Below are positions 15,003 to 23,605 of a stretch of 23,684 nucleotides of DNA, in pieces. The position numbers and the translations under genes are program-made. This stretch comes from ZCTH02-B3 sp036563895 (GTDB taxonomy: Bacteria > Bacillota > Bacilli > Paenibacillales > Paenibacillaceae): positions 1 to 23,684 of the forward strand of contig DATCLN010000087.1 in NCBI GenBank assembly GCA_036563895.1, read 5' to 3'. The notes beneath the pieces are model-generated. The model did no database searches and had not been told where the DNA came from. It saw nothing but the letters and a program-made list of their open reading frames with translations. How positions within the stretch are numbered: the first letter of the stretch is position 1; each line of letters opens with the position of its first letter.

Positions 15003-15827
15003 TCAGGCCACCCATTCCGTCCAATGCCGGCGCAGGCGAAACAGGCCGAAGCCGAGCAGGGCCGTTTTCACCAGAAACTGCGCCTCGACCCAAGGCCTGT
15101 CCACATTCGCCAGCACCGAATAGATTTCCGGCACATGCCACGCCACCAGGGCCGCCCCAAACAGCGCCGCGCCGGAACCGGGCACCCGTCCGTGCAAAAA
15201 CCAGCTCAGCCAGGCAAACAATATGGCCAGAGGCACCCAGCAAAGCTGCACTTCCAGCCAGCCCGGTCCGTCCAGACGGTCGGACAGGAGCAGGGCGTAT
15301 CCTCCCATCGCCAGGAGCAGTCCGCCCGCCTGCAGAATCGCCAGCCGGAAGGCGACGCCGCAGGCCAGCCAGAACACGGCGCAGCCGAAGAGCAGCACCG
15401 TCAGTCCGCCAATGTTCAGCCAGCCCGCCGAATCCAATACGGCGAGCCCGGCGGCCAGCGGAATGAACATGGCGGTCCCGAGGGCAAACTGCGCGCCGAG
15501 CGGCGCCCGCCTCCGCTGCCTGACCGCCAGGGCCAGCAGACCGAGGGTGGCGGCGGCGGCAATAACCATTTGCAAGGCAAACGAAAAAACGCTAAAATAC
15601 AAGAGGATAATGCAAATAAGGGCAAATATGGCAAATACAGACAACCATTGCAAGGGCTTCGCGTTTCCGAACCGCCGGACGGCGGAACCGAACCGCGACC
15701 GCCTCCCCGGCTCGTTCAGGTACAGGTTGAGCAGAAAATCGCAGTACGCTTCCGGCAGCAGCTTGCTTTGCCGCCACCATTCGATTTCCTTGACCAGCAC
15801 GTTGCGCTTGGCCTCTTCCGGGGTCAT
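15003..15827 (-). CDS. polytopic membrane protein, DUF2157-like N-terminus
   Basis: This 274-residue protein has a soluble N-terminal segment of about 60 residues (MTPEEAKRNVLVKEIEWWRQ...LPEAYCDFLLNLY) that resembles the leading segment of DUF2157-type proteins. Roughly eight membrane segments follow, e.g. WLSVFAIFALICIILLYF, MVIAAAATLGLLALAV, GLTVLLFGCAVFWLACGV and LCWVPLAILFAWLSWF. The start ATG at 15827 follows GAAGGGGG at a slightly long distance. An open frame continues upstream to 15962, but it crosses the sigA terminator and is rejected. The stop touches the trmK start, so it is co-transcribed with trmK and yqfO. Function unknown. A gene of this kind at this place is not part of the B. 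subtilis order. Confidence 0.8.
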   Translation of the reverse strand: MTPEEAKRNVLVKEIEWWRQSKLLPEAYCDFLLNLYLNEPGRRSRFGSAVRRFGNAKPLQWLSVFAIFALICIILLYFSVFSFALQMVIAAAATLGLLALAVRQRRRAPLGAQFALGTAMFIPLAAGLAVLDSAGWLNIGGLTVLLFGCAVFWLACGVAFRLAILQAGGLLLAMGGYALLLSDRLDGPGWLEVQLCWVPLAILFAWLSWFLHGRVPGSGAALFGAALVAWHVPEIYSVLANVDRPWVEAQFLVKTALLGFGLFRLRRHWTEWVA

Positions 15828-15850
15828 GGCGCGTCGCCCCCTTCTTCCGT

Positions 15851-15919
15851 CCGTCTCCGGACCGAAAGGAGTCCGTCTCCGGATCAAAGAAGCCGTCTCC
15901 GAAGGAGACCGTTTCCGGA
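15851..15919. repeat. four short tandem-like repeats of CCGTCTCCGGA
   Basis: The unit CCGTCTCCGGA or a one- or two-base variant begins at 15851, 15873, 15893 and 15909 (spacing 22, 20 and 16 bases). The third and fourth units also form GTCTCC-GAA-GGAGAC, a 6-bp hairpin. The block fills the gap between the sigA terminator and the next gene. It might contain the promoter or leader of the membrane-protein operon. Confidence 0.5.
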
Positions 15920-15954
15920 ACAAAAAGACCTTCCCGCCGTCCGGGCAGAAGGTC
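15920..15954 (-). terminator. rho-independent terminator of rpoD
   Basis: On the minus strand GACCTTC (15948-15954) pairs with GAAGGTC (15927-15933), with a GC-rich loop, followed by TTTTTG. It lies 40 bases after the rpoD stop and closes the dnaG-rpoD transcript. Confidence 0.85.
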
Positions 15955-15993
15955 GCAGACAATCCGCCGCCGGTGCGGCGGGCGTTATTGGCG

Positions 15994-17115
<1,122 letters not shown>

Positions 17116-17148
17116 GGCCGACTCCCTCCTCCCTGGTTGCGCGGAAAC

Positions 17149-18981
17149 CTACATCTCTTTCCGGCGCTTTTCCAGGGCAATAATCTCACTCGCAATCTGT
17201 GCGGCTTGCCAAATTTCCCCCGCTCTTTCCGCCCTCAGCAATTCTTCTTTCTTGCGCTCGATCTCCCGGGTCAAAAAAGCCCGGCTGACGGTCCGCAGGC
17301 AATCTTCCAGGGCCCGGTCGTCATACGGGGGGTCATCCAGCGCGATTTCGCTGGCCAGCCTTTCCAATCCTTCGTCTTCAAGGGAAGCCAGAAAAAGACC
17401 GATATCCGGCTCGTTCCCCTGTGCATAAAACGTATACAGGCAAGCGGCCAGCGCCGCGTGTTCCGGCACGTGAAAGTCGCTTCCCACCCGCCGTTCCACC
17501 ACGGCGGCGACTTCCCGGTCGGCGAGCATCCAGGCGATCAGCCGGCGTTCCGCCTGCACATGGGCGGGCGGCAAAGACGGATGCCCGGAAGCGGCGCGCT
17601 TTCCATTCCCTTCATTATTCCACATTTTGCGGGGAATATCCCCGGCACGCGGGCGTGAAACGCGATTTCGCCGGCAGAGGAGGCATTCCTGCTTAAGCGT
17701 CTCCAGAGAAACATCAAACTCCTGGGACAGTTCCCTCAGGAGCAGTTCCCGTTCCGTCGGGGAATCGCGCTGCGCGACGATGCGGACCGCATCGCGCAGA
17801 TAGCGGATTTTTCCGTCTTCATCTTGCAGTATATGGGATTTCCTTAAATATATAAGCTGAAATTTCACCGCCGAAACGGCGGCATCCAGGACATCCCGCC
17901 GGAAAGCCTCGGCGCCGTTCTTCGCGATGTATTCATCCGGATCCGTGCGTCCCGGCAGCATCGCCACCCGGACGACGAGTCCGGCGCCTTCAAGCAGCGG
18001 AATGCACTTCCGGGCGGCGGCTTGCCCCGCGTCGTCGCCGTCGTAGCAGATCACCGCTTCCTGGGCGTAGCGCCTGAGCAGGGCGGCGTGTTCCGCCGTG
18101 AGCGCCGTTCCCATCGTGGCCACGCCGTTGTCGACGCCGGCCGACCACGCCCTGATGCAATCCACGTATCCTTCGAACAACACCACCCGCTTTGTTTTGC
18201 GGATCGCCGCCCGCGCTTCCGGAAGCCGGTAAAGCACGCGGCTCTTGCTGAACAGCGGCGTCTCCGGCGAATTGAGATACTTGGGCTGACCGTCTCCCAG
18301 AAGGCGCCCGGCAAAAGCGATCACGCGCCCCTGGGTGTCGGTGATCGGAAACATGATCCGATCCCGGAAGCGGTCGGCAAAATCGCCCTCCTGCCTGCGG
18401 GCAACCAATCCGGCCCGCTCCATCAGCTCCAGGGGAAACCCTTGAAGCTGGAGCGACCGGACCAGCGTGTCCCGCCGGTCCGGCGCGTATCCGATGCCGA
18501 AGGCTTCGATCATCCGGTCGGTAAACCCGCGCGACCGGAGATAGGCCATGGCCGGCCGCCCCGCGTCCGTGTTCAGGAGGATATGGCGGTACAACTTTTG
18601 CGCGTGCGCGTGGGCGCGGTACATCAGCTCCCGCTCTTTGTCCCGCGGCGAAGGCTCGTCCTTCCGGGCCGTCTCCCAGGTGACCGGAATGCCCGCCTCT
18701 TCGGCCAGCTTCCGGACGGCTTCCGGGAACGACAGTCCGTCCATTTCCATGACAAAGCGGATGACGTGGCCGCCTTTCCCGCACCCGTAACAATAGAAAA
18801 TCCGTTTTTCGGGCGTGACGGTGAACGACGGCGTCTTCTCCGAATGAAACGGACAAAGGCCCTTAAGGTACTTGCCTTGCCTGGACAGATGCACATGCCG
18901 CCCGACGATTTCGGCGATGTCCGTGCGAAGCAGTACCTCGTCTATGATCTGCTGGGGAATGAGGCCCTGTTTCATATCCAT
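17149..18981 (-). CDS. dnaG: DNA primase DnaG
   Basis: This 610-residue primase makes RNA primers for replication and works with the replicative helicase. The N-terminal zinc-binding domain has the CHC2 ligands Cys43, His46, Cys64 and Cys67 (CPFH...FYCYGCGKGG). The catalytic core contains the basic DRFRDRIMFPI motif (about 203-213) and the TOPRIM motifs Glu270 in LFEGYVD and Asp314/Asp316 in CYDGDDAG. The C-terminal 150 residues are a helicase-binding DnaB-interaction region (ERRLIAWMLADREVAAVV onward). The start ATG at 18981 (MDMKQGLIPQQII) follows AAGGTGG; the longer open frame upstream is discarded as it crosses a promoter-like region. The site is preceded immediately by a 20-bp palindrome. 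It is followed by rpoD after 33 bases. Confidence 0.97.
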   Translation of the reverse strand: MDMKQGLIPQQIIDEVLLRTDIAEIVGRHVHLSRQGKYLKGLCPFHSEKTPSFTVTPEKRIFYCYGCGKGGHVIRFVMEMDGLSFPEAVRKLAEEAGIPVTWETARKDEPSPRDKERELMYRAHAHAQKLYRHILLNTDAGRPAMAYLRSRGFTDRMIEAFGIGYAPDRRDTLVRSLQLQGFPLELMERAGLVARRQEGDFADRFRDRIMFPITDTQGRVIAFAGRLLGDGQPKYLNSPETPLFSKSRVLYRLPEARAAIRKTKRVVLFEGYVDCIRAWSAGVDNGVATMGTALTAEHAALLRRYAQEAVICYDGDDAGQAAARKCIPLLEGAGLVVRVAMLPGRTDPDEYIAKNGAEAFRRDVLDAAVSAVKFQLIYLRKSHILQDEDGKIRYLRDAVRIVAQRDSPTERELLLRELSQEFDVSLETLKQECLLCRRNRVSRPRAGDIPRKMWNNEGNGKRAASGHPSLPPAHVQAERRLIAWMLADREVAAVVERRVGSDFHVPEHAALAACLYTFYAQGNEPDIGLFLASLEDEGLERLASEIALDDPPYDDRALEDCLRTVSRAFLTREIERKKEELLRAERAGEIWQAAQIASEIIALEKRRKEM

Positions 18982-18991
18982 CGTCCACCTT

Positions 18992-19011
18992 GTATTACGC
19001 GCACGTAATAC
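18992..19011. promoter_or_regulatory. palindrome adjoining the dnaG ribosome-binding site
   Basis: On the minus strand GTATTACGTGCGCGTAATAC has 8-bp perfect arms and nine of ten possible pairs overall. It ends exactly where the AAGGTGG ribosome-binding site of dnaG begins, ten bases before the ATG. It could be an operator, or an mRNA hairpin affecting dnaG translation. No known operator is recognised. Confidence 0.6.
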
Positions 19012-19134
19012 TATTCGTTTCGGCGGACGCTTTTCCTGCCTCCCCGGCAGATCCCTCCGATATTTTCCCGGAACGGCCGCGGCCCGCGGCATTCGGGCGT
19101 CGGTGCCGCGCTGTGCGGACGGCAAAAGTTCACC

Positions 19135-19162
19135 GTAATATTATATACGATAATTGTGACAA
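19135..19162 (-). promoter_or_regulatory. candidate promoter of dnaG-rpoD
   Basis: On the minus strand TTGTCA (19157-19162) is followed after 16 bases by TATTAC (19135-19140). A consensus TATAAT overlaps at 19140-19145 but lacks a good upstream hexamer. Either would produce a leader of about 150 bases before dnaG. The island is notably AT-rich against its surroundings. Confidence 0.45.
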
Positions 19163-19349
19163 AAATCCTTCAACTTTCCCGGCAAAATGAGAAATATATC
19201 GTGAAAGCGGCCGCGTGTCAAGCATCCGCGCTCCTATTTTGCGATAGGACCTGCTTCTTTTCCCGAAGTTCCGCCAAAAGACGGAGCGCCCGCAGCCGGA
19301 GGCCGTCGGGACGGCGGGAACACCGCACCCGAAGCCCGGACCGGCAGTT

Positions 19350-19437
19350 GCGACAAAAGTGCCATTTTTTCGCGTAAAAACGGGATTTCCGGACAACCAA
19401 TTGCACTTTGCGCCATGAAATTTCAACCTTTTGTGCG
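19350..19437. repeat. AT-rich intergenic repeat, locus B
   Basis: This stretch matches the repeat cluster near rnpB. It opens CGACAAAAGTGCCATTTTTT, continues CGCGTAAAAACGGGATTTCC, and has a second arm with CAATTGCACTTTGCGCCATG. Locus A has AAAAGTGCATTTATTTTTGC, then GTGAAAACGGGTTTCCCG, then AAATGTATTTTGT in the same order and spacing. The arms are partly self-complementary. It lies directly after the DUF299 stop (19449). Confidence 0.65.
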
Positions 19438-19448
19438 ACTTTGGGAAC

Positions 19449-20261
19449 TCAGCCCGGCCGGCGGTCCCTGAACAGCTCCGCAATGACGCTGGCGGACTCC
19501 TCCACCGCCCGGTTGGACACGTCGATCACCACGCAGCCGATCTTCTTCATGATCCTGTGGGCGTATTCCAGCTCCTGCTCGATCCGCTCCGGCTTCGCAT
19601 AGGCGGCGTCGTCCGGCAGGCCGAGGGCCTTCAGCCGCTCCCGGCGGATGGCGTTGAGCGCCTCGGGGCGGATGGTCAGGCCGACCACGTTGCGGCTGGG
19701 CACGGCAAACAGCTCGGGAGGCGGCTGAAGTTCGGGCACGAGGGGGACGTTCGCCACCTTGAACATTTTGTTGGCAAGCACCATGGAAAGCGGCGTCTTC
19801 GACGTGCGGGAAACGCCGATGAGCACGATGTCGGCCTTCAAGATGCCGGACGGGTCGCGCGCGTCGTCATAGCGGACGGCGAATTCGATGGCTTCGACCT
19901 TGCGGAAATATTCGGCGTTGAGCGCGTGCAGAAGGCCCGGTTCGTTGCGCGATTTTCCCAGCATCTGTTCCAGGGTTTCGAGCAGCGGCCCGAGCAGGTC
20001 GATGACCGGGATTCCCATCCGGCGGGCCCGGCGAACCAGGTAGTTCCTCAGTTCCGGCAGGACCAGCGTGTAGACGATGACCGAACGGCCTCCCTGCGCC
20101 GCCTCCAGCACGCGGTCGACCGCCTCCCGGGTCTTGACGAATCCCGAACGACGAATCGCCACCGCCCCGCCGGGAAACTGGGCCGCGGCGGCGCGCACCG
20201 CGTGTTCGCCCGTTTCCCCGGCGGCATCCGACACGACGTAAACGGTCACCATGGGTTCCAT
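19449..20261 (-). CDS. yqfL: pyruvate,phosphate dikinase / PEP synthase regulatory protein (DUF299, bifunctional kinase-phosphorylase)
   Basis: This 270-residue cytoplasmic protein belongs to the PDRP/PSRP family, which inactivates PPDK or PEP synthase with ADP as phosphate donor and reactivates it by phosphorolysis. It opens TVYVVSDAAGETGEHAVRAA, typical of the family, and the nucleotide-binding P-loop is GVSRTSKTPLS at 149-159. C-terminal motifs RNVVGLTIRPEALNAIRRERL and CVVIDVSNRAVEESASVI are also canonical. The start ATG at 20261 follows GGAAGGTGAGAGG. It lies 46 bases after glyS. In B. subtilis the transcription repressor gene ccpN sits between glyS and this gene; none is found here. The target enzyme is not encoded in the window. 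The length equals the B. subtilis homologue. Confidence 0.95.
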   Translation of the reverse strand: MEPMVTVYVVSDAAGETGEHAVRAAAAQFPGGAVAIRRSGFVKTREAVDRVLEAAQGGRSVIVYTLVLPELRNYLVRRARRMGIPVIDLLGPLLETLEQMLGKSRNEPGLLHALNAEYFRKVEAIEFAVRYDDARDPSGILKADIVLIGVSRTSKTPLSMVLANKMFKVANVPLVPELQPPPELFAVPSRNVVGLTIRPEALNAIRRERLKALGLPDDAAYAKPERIEQELEYAHRIMKKIGCVVIDVSNRAVEESASVIAELFRDRRPG

Positions 20262-20307
20262 GCCTCTCACCTTCCGGCCCGTTCCTGGATTTGCGCGGCA
20301 TGCACAC

Positions 20308-22389
20308 TCATATCACAAGTCTGGAGAAATCCGCAAACGCCCGGATGTCGTCGGCGATGGAAGCAAGCAATGCCAGGCGGTTGCGGCGGACGGCCTCGTC
20401 GTCGACCATGACCAGCACCGCGTCGAAAAAGCCGTTGATGGCGTCCCGCATGGAGGCAAGGGCGGCGAGGGCGTCTTCCATGCGGCCGTCGCGCACCGCT
20501 TCTTCATACTTGCCGTGCGCCTCGCGCCACGCCCCGTGGAGCGTCCGTTCGGCTTCCGTGGAGAACAGCCCTTCGTCGATCCCGCGGGAGTCGGCCTTGA
20601 CGGCCAGGTTGCACACCCGCACCAGGGCGTCCGCCACCGGGCGGAATTCCTCCCGGCGCTCTTCCGCGACCGCTTCCTGCAGCACCTTCGCCCGCAGCAG
20701 CGTGCGCCGCACATCTTCCGCGCCCGCGGCGAGCACCGCCTCGATCACGTCATGGCGCGTGCCGGACTCGGACAGCACGTTCCGCACGCGAAGGGCGAAA
20801 AATTCCCGCAGATCCCGTTCGATCTCCTCTTCCGGCCGCTTCAGCCCGCGCTCCCGGTGCGCGTCCAGCGCCAGGCGGAACAGCTCGTCCAGCCGCAGCT
20901 CGAATCCGTGCGCGAGCAGGGTGGAGACGATGCCGGCGGCCTGGCGGCGCAGCGCGTACGGGTCCTGTGAACCGGTGGGGACGATGCCGATGGAGAAGCA
21001 CCCGGCGATGGTGTCGATCTTGTCGGCGATGCCCACCACCGCCCCGACCGTCGACTCCGGGGGCCGGTCGCCGGCGTGGCGCGGCGCGTAATGCTCGTTC
21101 ACCGCCCGCGCCACCGCTTCCCGCTCGCCCGCGTGCCGCGCGTAATCTTCCCCCATGATGCCCTGCAGCTCGGGGAATTCGTACACCATCTGCGTCACCA
21201 GGTCAAACTTGCAGATCTCGGCCGCCCGGTCCACATCCGCCGCCGTCTGCGGATCAAGGGCGAGGCGTTCGGCCAGCTTCCCGGCGATGCGGCGGATGCG
21301 CCGCACCTTGTCCCCCATCGTGCCGAGCTCCTCGTGGTAGACGATCCGCTCAAGCTGCGCCAGGGCGTCGGCGATGGCGAGCTTCCGGTCTTCCGCATAG
21401 AAAAACCTTGCGTCGGCAAGCCTCGCCCGCAGCACCTTCTCGTTGCCCCGCCGCACCACGTCCAGCGATGTCCCGTCGCCGTTGCGCACCGTGACGAAAT
21501 GGGGCAGAAGCCGCCCCGCTCCGTCAAACACGGGGAAATAGCGCTGGTGCTCCCGCATCGAGGTGATCAGCACTTCCTGCGGAATCCGCAAAAATTCCGG
21601 GTCGAACGATCCCGCCAGCACCGTCGGCCATTCCACGAGGAACAGCACTTCCTCCAGCAGGTCCTCCCGCACGTCGATGCGCCAGCCCTTCTCCCGCGAC
21701 AGGCGTTCGATGCCGGCGAGAATCGCGGCCTTGCGCTCCTCCACGTCGGCCAGCACATGCCGGCCGCGCAGCACCTCAAGATAGGACGCCGGCTCTTCGA
21801 TCACGGCGTCGCCGCCCAGGAAGCGGTGCCCCTTCGTCACGTTGCCGGAGCGGACGCCGGCGATCTCCAGGGGCACCACGTCCCGCCCGTACAGGGCGAC
21901 GAGCCAGCGGATCGGGCGGATGTAGCGCAGGTCGTACTCGCCCCAGCGCATGTTTTTCGGAAAGGACAGCGACGTCACGAGACCGCGCAGCGCTTCCGGC
22001 AACAGCTGCTCCGTCGCCGCGCCGGCGGTGCTTTTCCGGGCGAACACGTACTCCGCGCCGCCCGTGTCCTTGAAGTAAAGTTCCGACGGATCGACGCCCT
22101 GGCTGCGGGCGAAGCCAAGGGCCGCCTTTGTCCAGTTGCCCTGTTCGTCCTGGGCGATGCGGCGGGCCGGACCGCGCACTTCCTCGCTGGCGTCGGCCTG
22201 ACGGTCGGCCAGACCCCGCACCAGCACGGCGAGGCGGCGGGGCGTGGCATACGCCTCCACCCCCGCGTGGGCCAGGCGGCTTTCCTCCAGCCACCTGAGC
22301 GTGTTGGCGCGAAGTTCGTCCATGGCGCCGCGCACGTACCTGGCGGGCATTTCCTCCAGTCCGATTTCCAAAAGCAAATCCCTAGGCAC
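20308..22389 (-). CDS. glyS: glycyl-tRNA synthetase beta subunit
   Basis: This 693-residue subunit of the alpha2beta2 glycyl-tRNA synthetase recognises tRNA-Gly and is needed for charging. It begins PRDLLLEIGLEEMPARYV, the family N-terminus, and contains FPKNMRWGEYDLRYIRPIRWLVAL (143-166), the HD-like region around HEELGTMGDKVRR (352-364), and CKFDLVTQMVYEFPELQGIMG (393-413). DPYALRRQAAGI follows at 476-487, and the C-terminal DALR-type anticodon-binding domain covers roughly 570-680. The start is GTG at 22389; its first eight bases overlap the end of glyQ, so the two subunits are translationally coupled. Size is normal for the bacterial split enzyme. Expression should depend on the T-box upstream of glyQ. 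Confidence 0.97.
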   Translation of the reverse strand: MPRDLLLEIGLEEMPARYVRGAMDELRANTLRWLEESRLAHAGVEAYATPRRLAVLVRGLADRQADASEEVRGPARRIAQDEQGNWTKAALGFARSQGVDPSELYFKDTGGAEYVFARKSTAGAATEQLLPEALRGLVTSLSFPKNMRWGEYDLRYIRPIRWLVALYGRDVVPLEIAGVRSGNVTKGHRFLGGDAVIEEPASYLEVLRGRHVLADVEERKAAILAGIERLSREKGWRIDVREDLLEEVLFLVEWPTVLAGSFDPEFLRIPQEVLITSMREHQRYFPVFDGAGRLLPHFVTVRNGDGTSLDVVRRGNEKVLRARLADARFFYAEDRKLAIADALAQLERIVYHEELGTMGDKVRRIRRIAGKLAERLALDPQTAADVDRAAEICKFDLVTQMVYEFPELQGIMGEDYARHAGEREAVARAVNEHYAPRHAGDRPPESTVGAVVGIADKIDTIAGCFSIGIVPTGSQDPYALRRQAAGIVSTLLAHGFELRLDELFRLALDAHRERGLKRPEEEIERDLREFFALRVRNVLSESGTRHDVIEAVLAAGAEDVRRTLLRAKVLQEAVAEERREEFRPVADALVRVCNLAVKADSRGIDEGLFSTEAERTLHGAWREAHGKYEEAVRDGRMEDALAALASMRDAINGFFDAVLVMVDDEAVRRNRLALLASIADDIRAFADFSRLVI

Positions 22390-23269
22390 GGACCGCCCCT
22401 CCCTTCTTAAGCAGGGGGAAGCCCAGCCGCTCCCGCTCCTCGAGATAGGTCACGGCGCACCGGCGGGCCAGATTCCGCACCCGGGCGATGTACCCCGTGC
22501 GCTCCGTGGTGCTGATGGCGCCCCTTGCGTCCAGAAGGTTGAACGTGTGCGAGCACTTCAGCGTGTAGTCGTAGGCCGGATACACCAGCTTCTGCTCCAG
22601 CGCCCGGTTCGCCTCGTTTTCATACGCGGCGAACTGCGAAAACAGCATCGCCGTGTCGGACACCTCGAAGGTGTATTTGGAATGCTCGTACTCCTGCTGG
22701 CGGAACACGTCGCCGTAGGTGACGCCGTCCACCCATTCCAGGTCGAACACGTTGTCCTTGTCCTGCAGGTACGACGCGAGCCGCTCCATCCCGTAGGTGA
22801 TTTCCACGGACACCGGGCGGCAGTCGAGGCCGCCGACCTGCTGGAAGTAGGTGAACTGCGTGATTTCCATGCCGTCCAGCCACACTTCCCAGCCCAGCCC
22901 CCAGGCGCCGAGCCCGGGATGCTCCCAGTTGTCCTCCACGAAGCGGATATCGTGGTGGCGGGGATCCAGGCCGAGGCGTTTCAGGCTCTCCAGGTAGATC
23001 TCCTGGATGTTGTCCGGCGACGGCTTCATGATCACCTGGAACTGGTGGTGCTGGTACAGCCGGTTCGGATTTTCGCCGTAACGGCCGTCCGCCGGGCGGC
23101 GGGACGGTTCCACGTAGGCGACGTTCCACGGCTCCGGCCCGATGGACCGGAGGAACGTCATCGGGTTGAGCGTGCCCGCGCCCGTTTCCACGTCGTAGGG
23201 CTGCACGATGATGCAGTTTTGCTCCGCCCAGAACTGCAGCAGCGTCAGCGTCATCTGCTGGAAATTCAA
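22382..23269 (-). CDS. glyQ: glycyl-tRNA synthetase alpha subunit
   Basis: This 295-residue class II synthetase subunit makes glycyl-adenylate and charges tRNA-Gly together with GlyS. Family motifs are plain: FQQMTLTLLQFWAEQNCIIV at the N-terminus, GAGTLNPMTFLRSIGPEPWN (about 30-50), the motif 2-like segment NRLYQHHQFQVIMKPSP, VEDNWEHPGLGAWGLGWEVW, and VEITYGMERLASYLQ. The start is TTG at 23269, nine bases after AAGGAG; it gives the expected MNFQQM N-terminus, so the rare start codon is the best choice. The gene follows a glycine-type T-box leader and overlaps glyS by eight bases, forming the glyQS operon. Confidence 0.97.
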   Translation of the reverse strand: MNFQQMTLTLLQFWAEQNCIIVQPYDVETGAGTLNPMTFLRSIGPEPWNVAYVEPSRRPADGRYGENPNRLYQHHQFQVIMKPSPDNIQEIYLESLKRLGLDPRHHDIRFVEDNWEHPGLGAWGLGWEVWLDGMEITQFTYFQQVGGLDCRPVSVEITYGMERLASYLQDKDNVFDLEWVDGVTYGDVFRQQEYEHSKYTFEVSDTAMLFSQFAAYENEANRALEQKLVYPAYDYTLKCSHTFNLLDARGAISTTERTGYIARVRNLARRCAVTYLEERERLGFPLLKKGGAVRA

Positions 23270-23317
23270 AGCCCTTCACTCCTTGCCGGCAGTTTTTGCG
23301 GGATTTCGGTGCCGCAC

Positions 23318-23570
23318 AAAAAAGCCCCGTCCCCTATCCGCCGAATCGGACATAGGGACGGGAGCTGCACGTTCCCGCGGTTCCACCCTATTTGGCCTTC
23401 CGCCCGGGCCGGACCGTATCGTCCGTGCCGCGCGGAAAACCCCCTCATTCCGAATGTCCCTCCGGAGCGCCCTTCGCCGGGCCGCCGCACCGGGCTCTCA
23501 CCCTCCCCGGCTCGCTGGGCCGGCGGTGACCGGTTACTCCTCCCCTTCTTCGGGACCTGTCCAATTGTCA
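23318..23570 (-). promoter_or_regulatory. T-box riboswitch (glycine type) of glyQS
   Basis: The leader senses uncharged tRNA-Gly and prevents termination. On the minus strand it starts near 23570, with the GGAGGAGTAACCGG box of stem I. CAGCGAGCC and GGTGAGAGCCCGGTG form the distal part of stem I. A candidate specifier GGC (23469-23471) in GAAGGGCGCTCC matches a GCC anticodon. The T-box sequence AGGGTGGAACCGCGGGAA is at 23372-23389. The terminator is the GTCCC/GGGAC-type stem (23324-23364) followed by TTTTTT. All expected parts are there in the right order. The specifier is inferred from position and the gene controlled. Confidence 0.93.
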
Positions 23571-23576
23571 ACCCAA

Positions 23577-23605
23577 ATTCTAGCGCATGCCCGGCCGGCT
23601 GTCAA
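23577..23605 (-). promoter_or_regulatory. sigma-A-type promoter of glyQS
   Basis: On the minus strand a perfect TTGACA (23600-23605) and TAGAAT (23577-23582) are 17 bases apart. The -35 box overlaps the recO stop codon (TGA, 23602-23604). The predicted start near 23570 coincides with the beginning of the T-box leader. Confidence 0.88.

Larger units (their letters stand above)
18982..19448. other. 467-bp intergenic region between the DUF299 gene and dnaG
   Basis: No credible gene lies here on either strand. From the dnaG side it holds the RBS, the palindrome (18992-19011), a leader of about 120 bases with no recognised structure, and an AT-rich promoter-like stretch near 19135-19162. It also has a small hairpin CCTAT/ATAGG (about 19232-19246) and the AT-rich repeat locus B (19350-19437), which begins almost at the DUF299 stop. 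No clear terminator for the DUF299 gene is seen. Confidence 0.6.

Noticed and set aside
18982..19125. 48-residue N-terminal extension of DnaG
   Set aside because: It crosses the palindrome and most of the leader, and the CHC2 zinc domain begins at the usual distance from ATG 18981.
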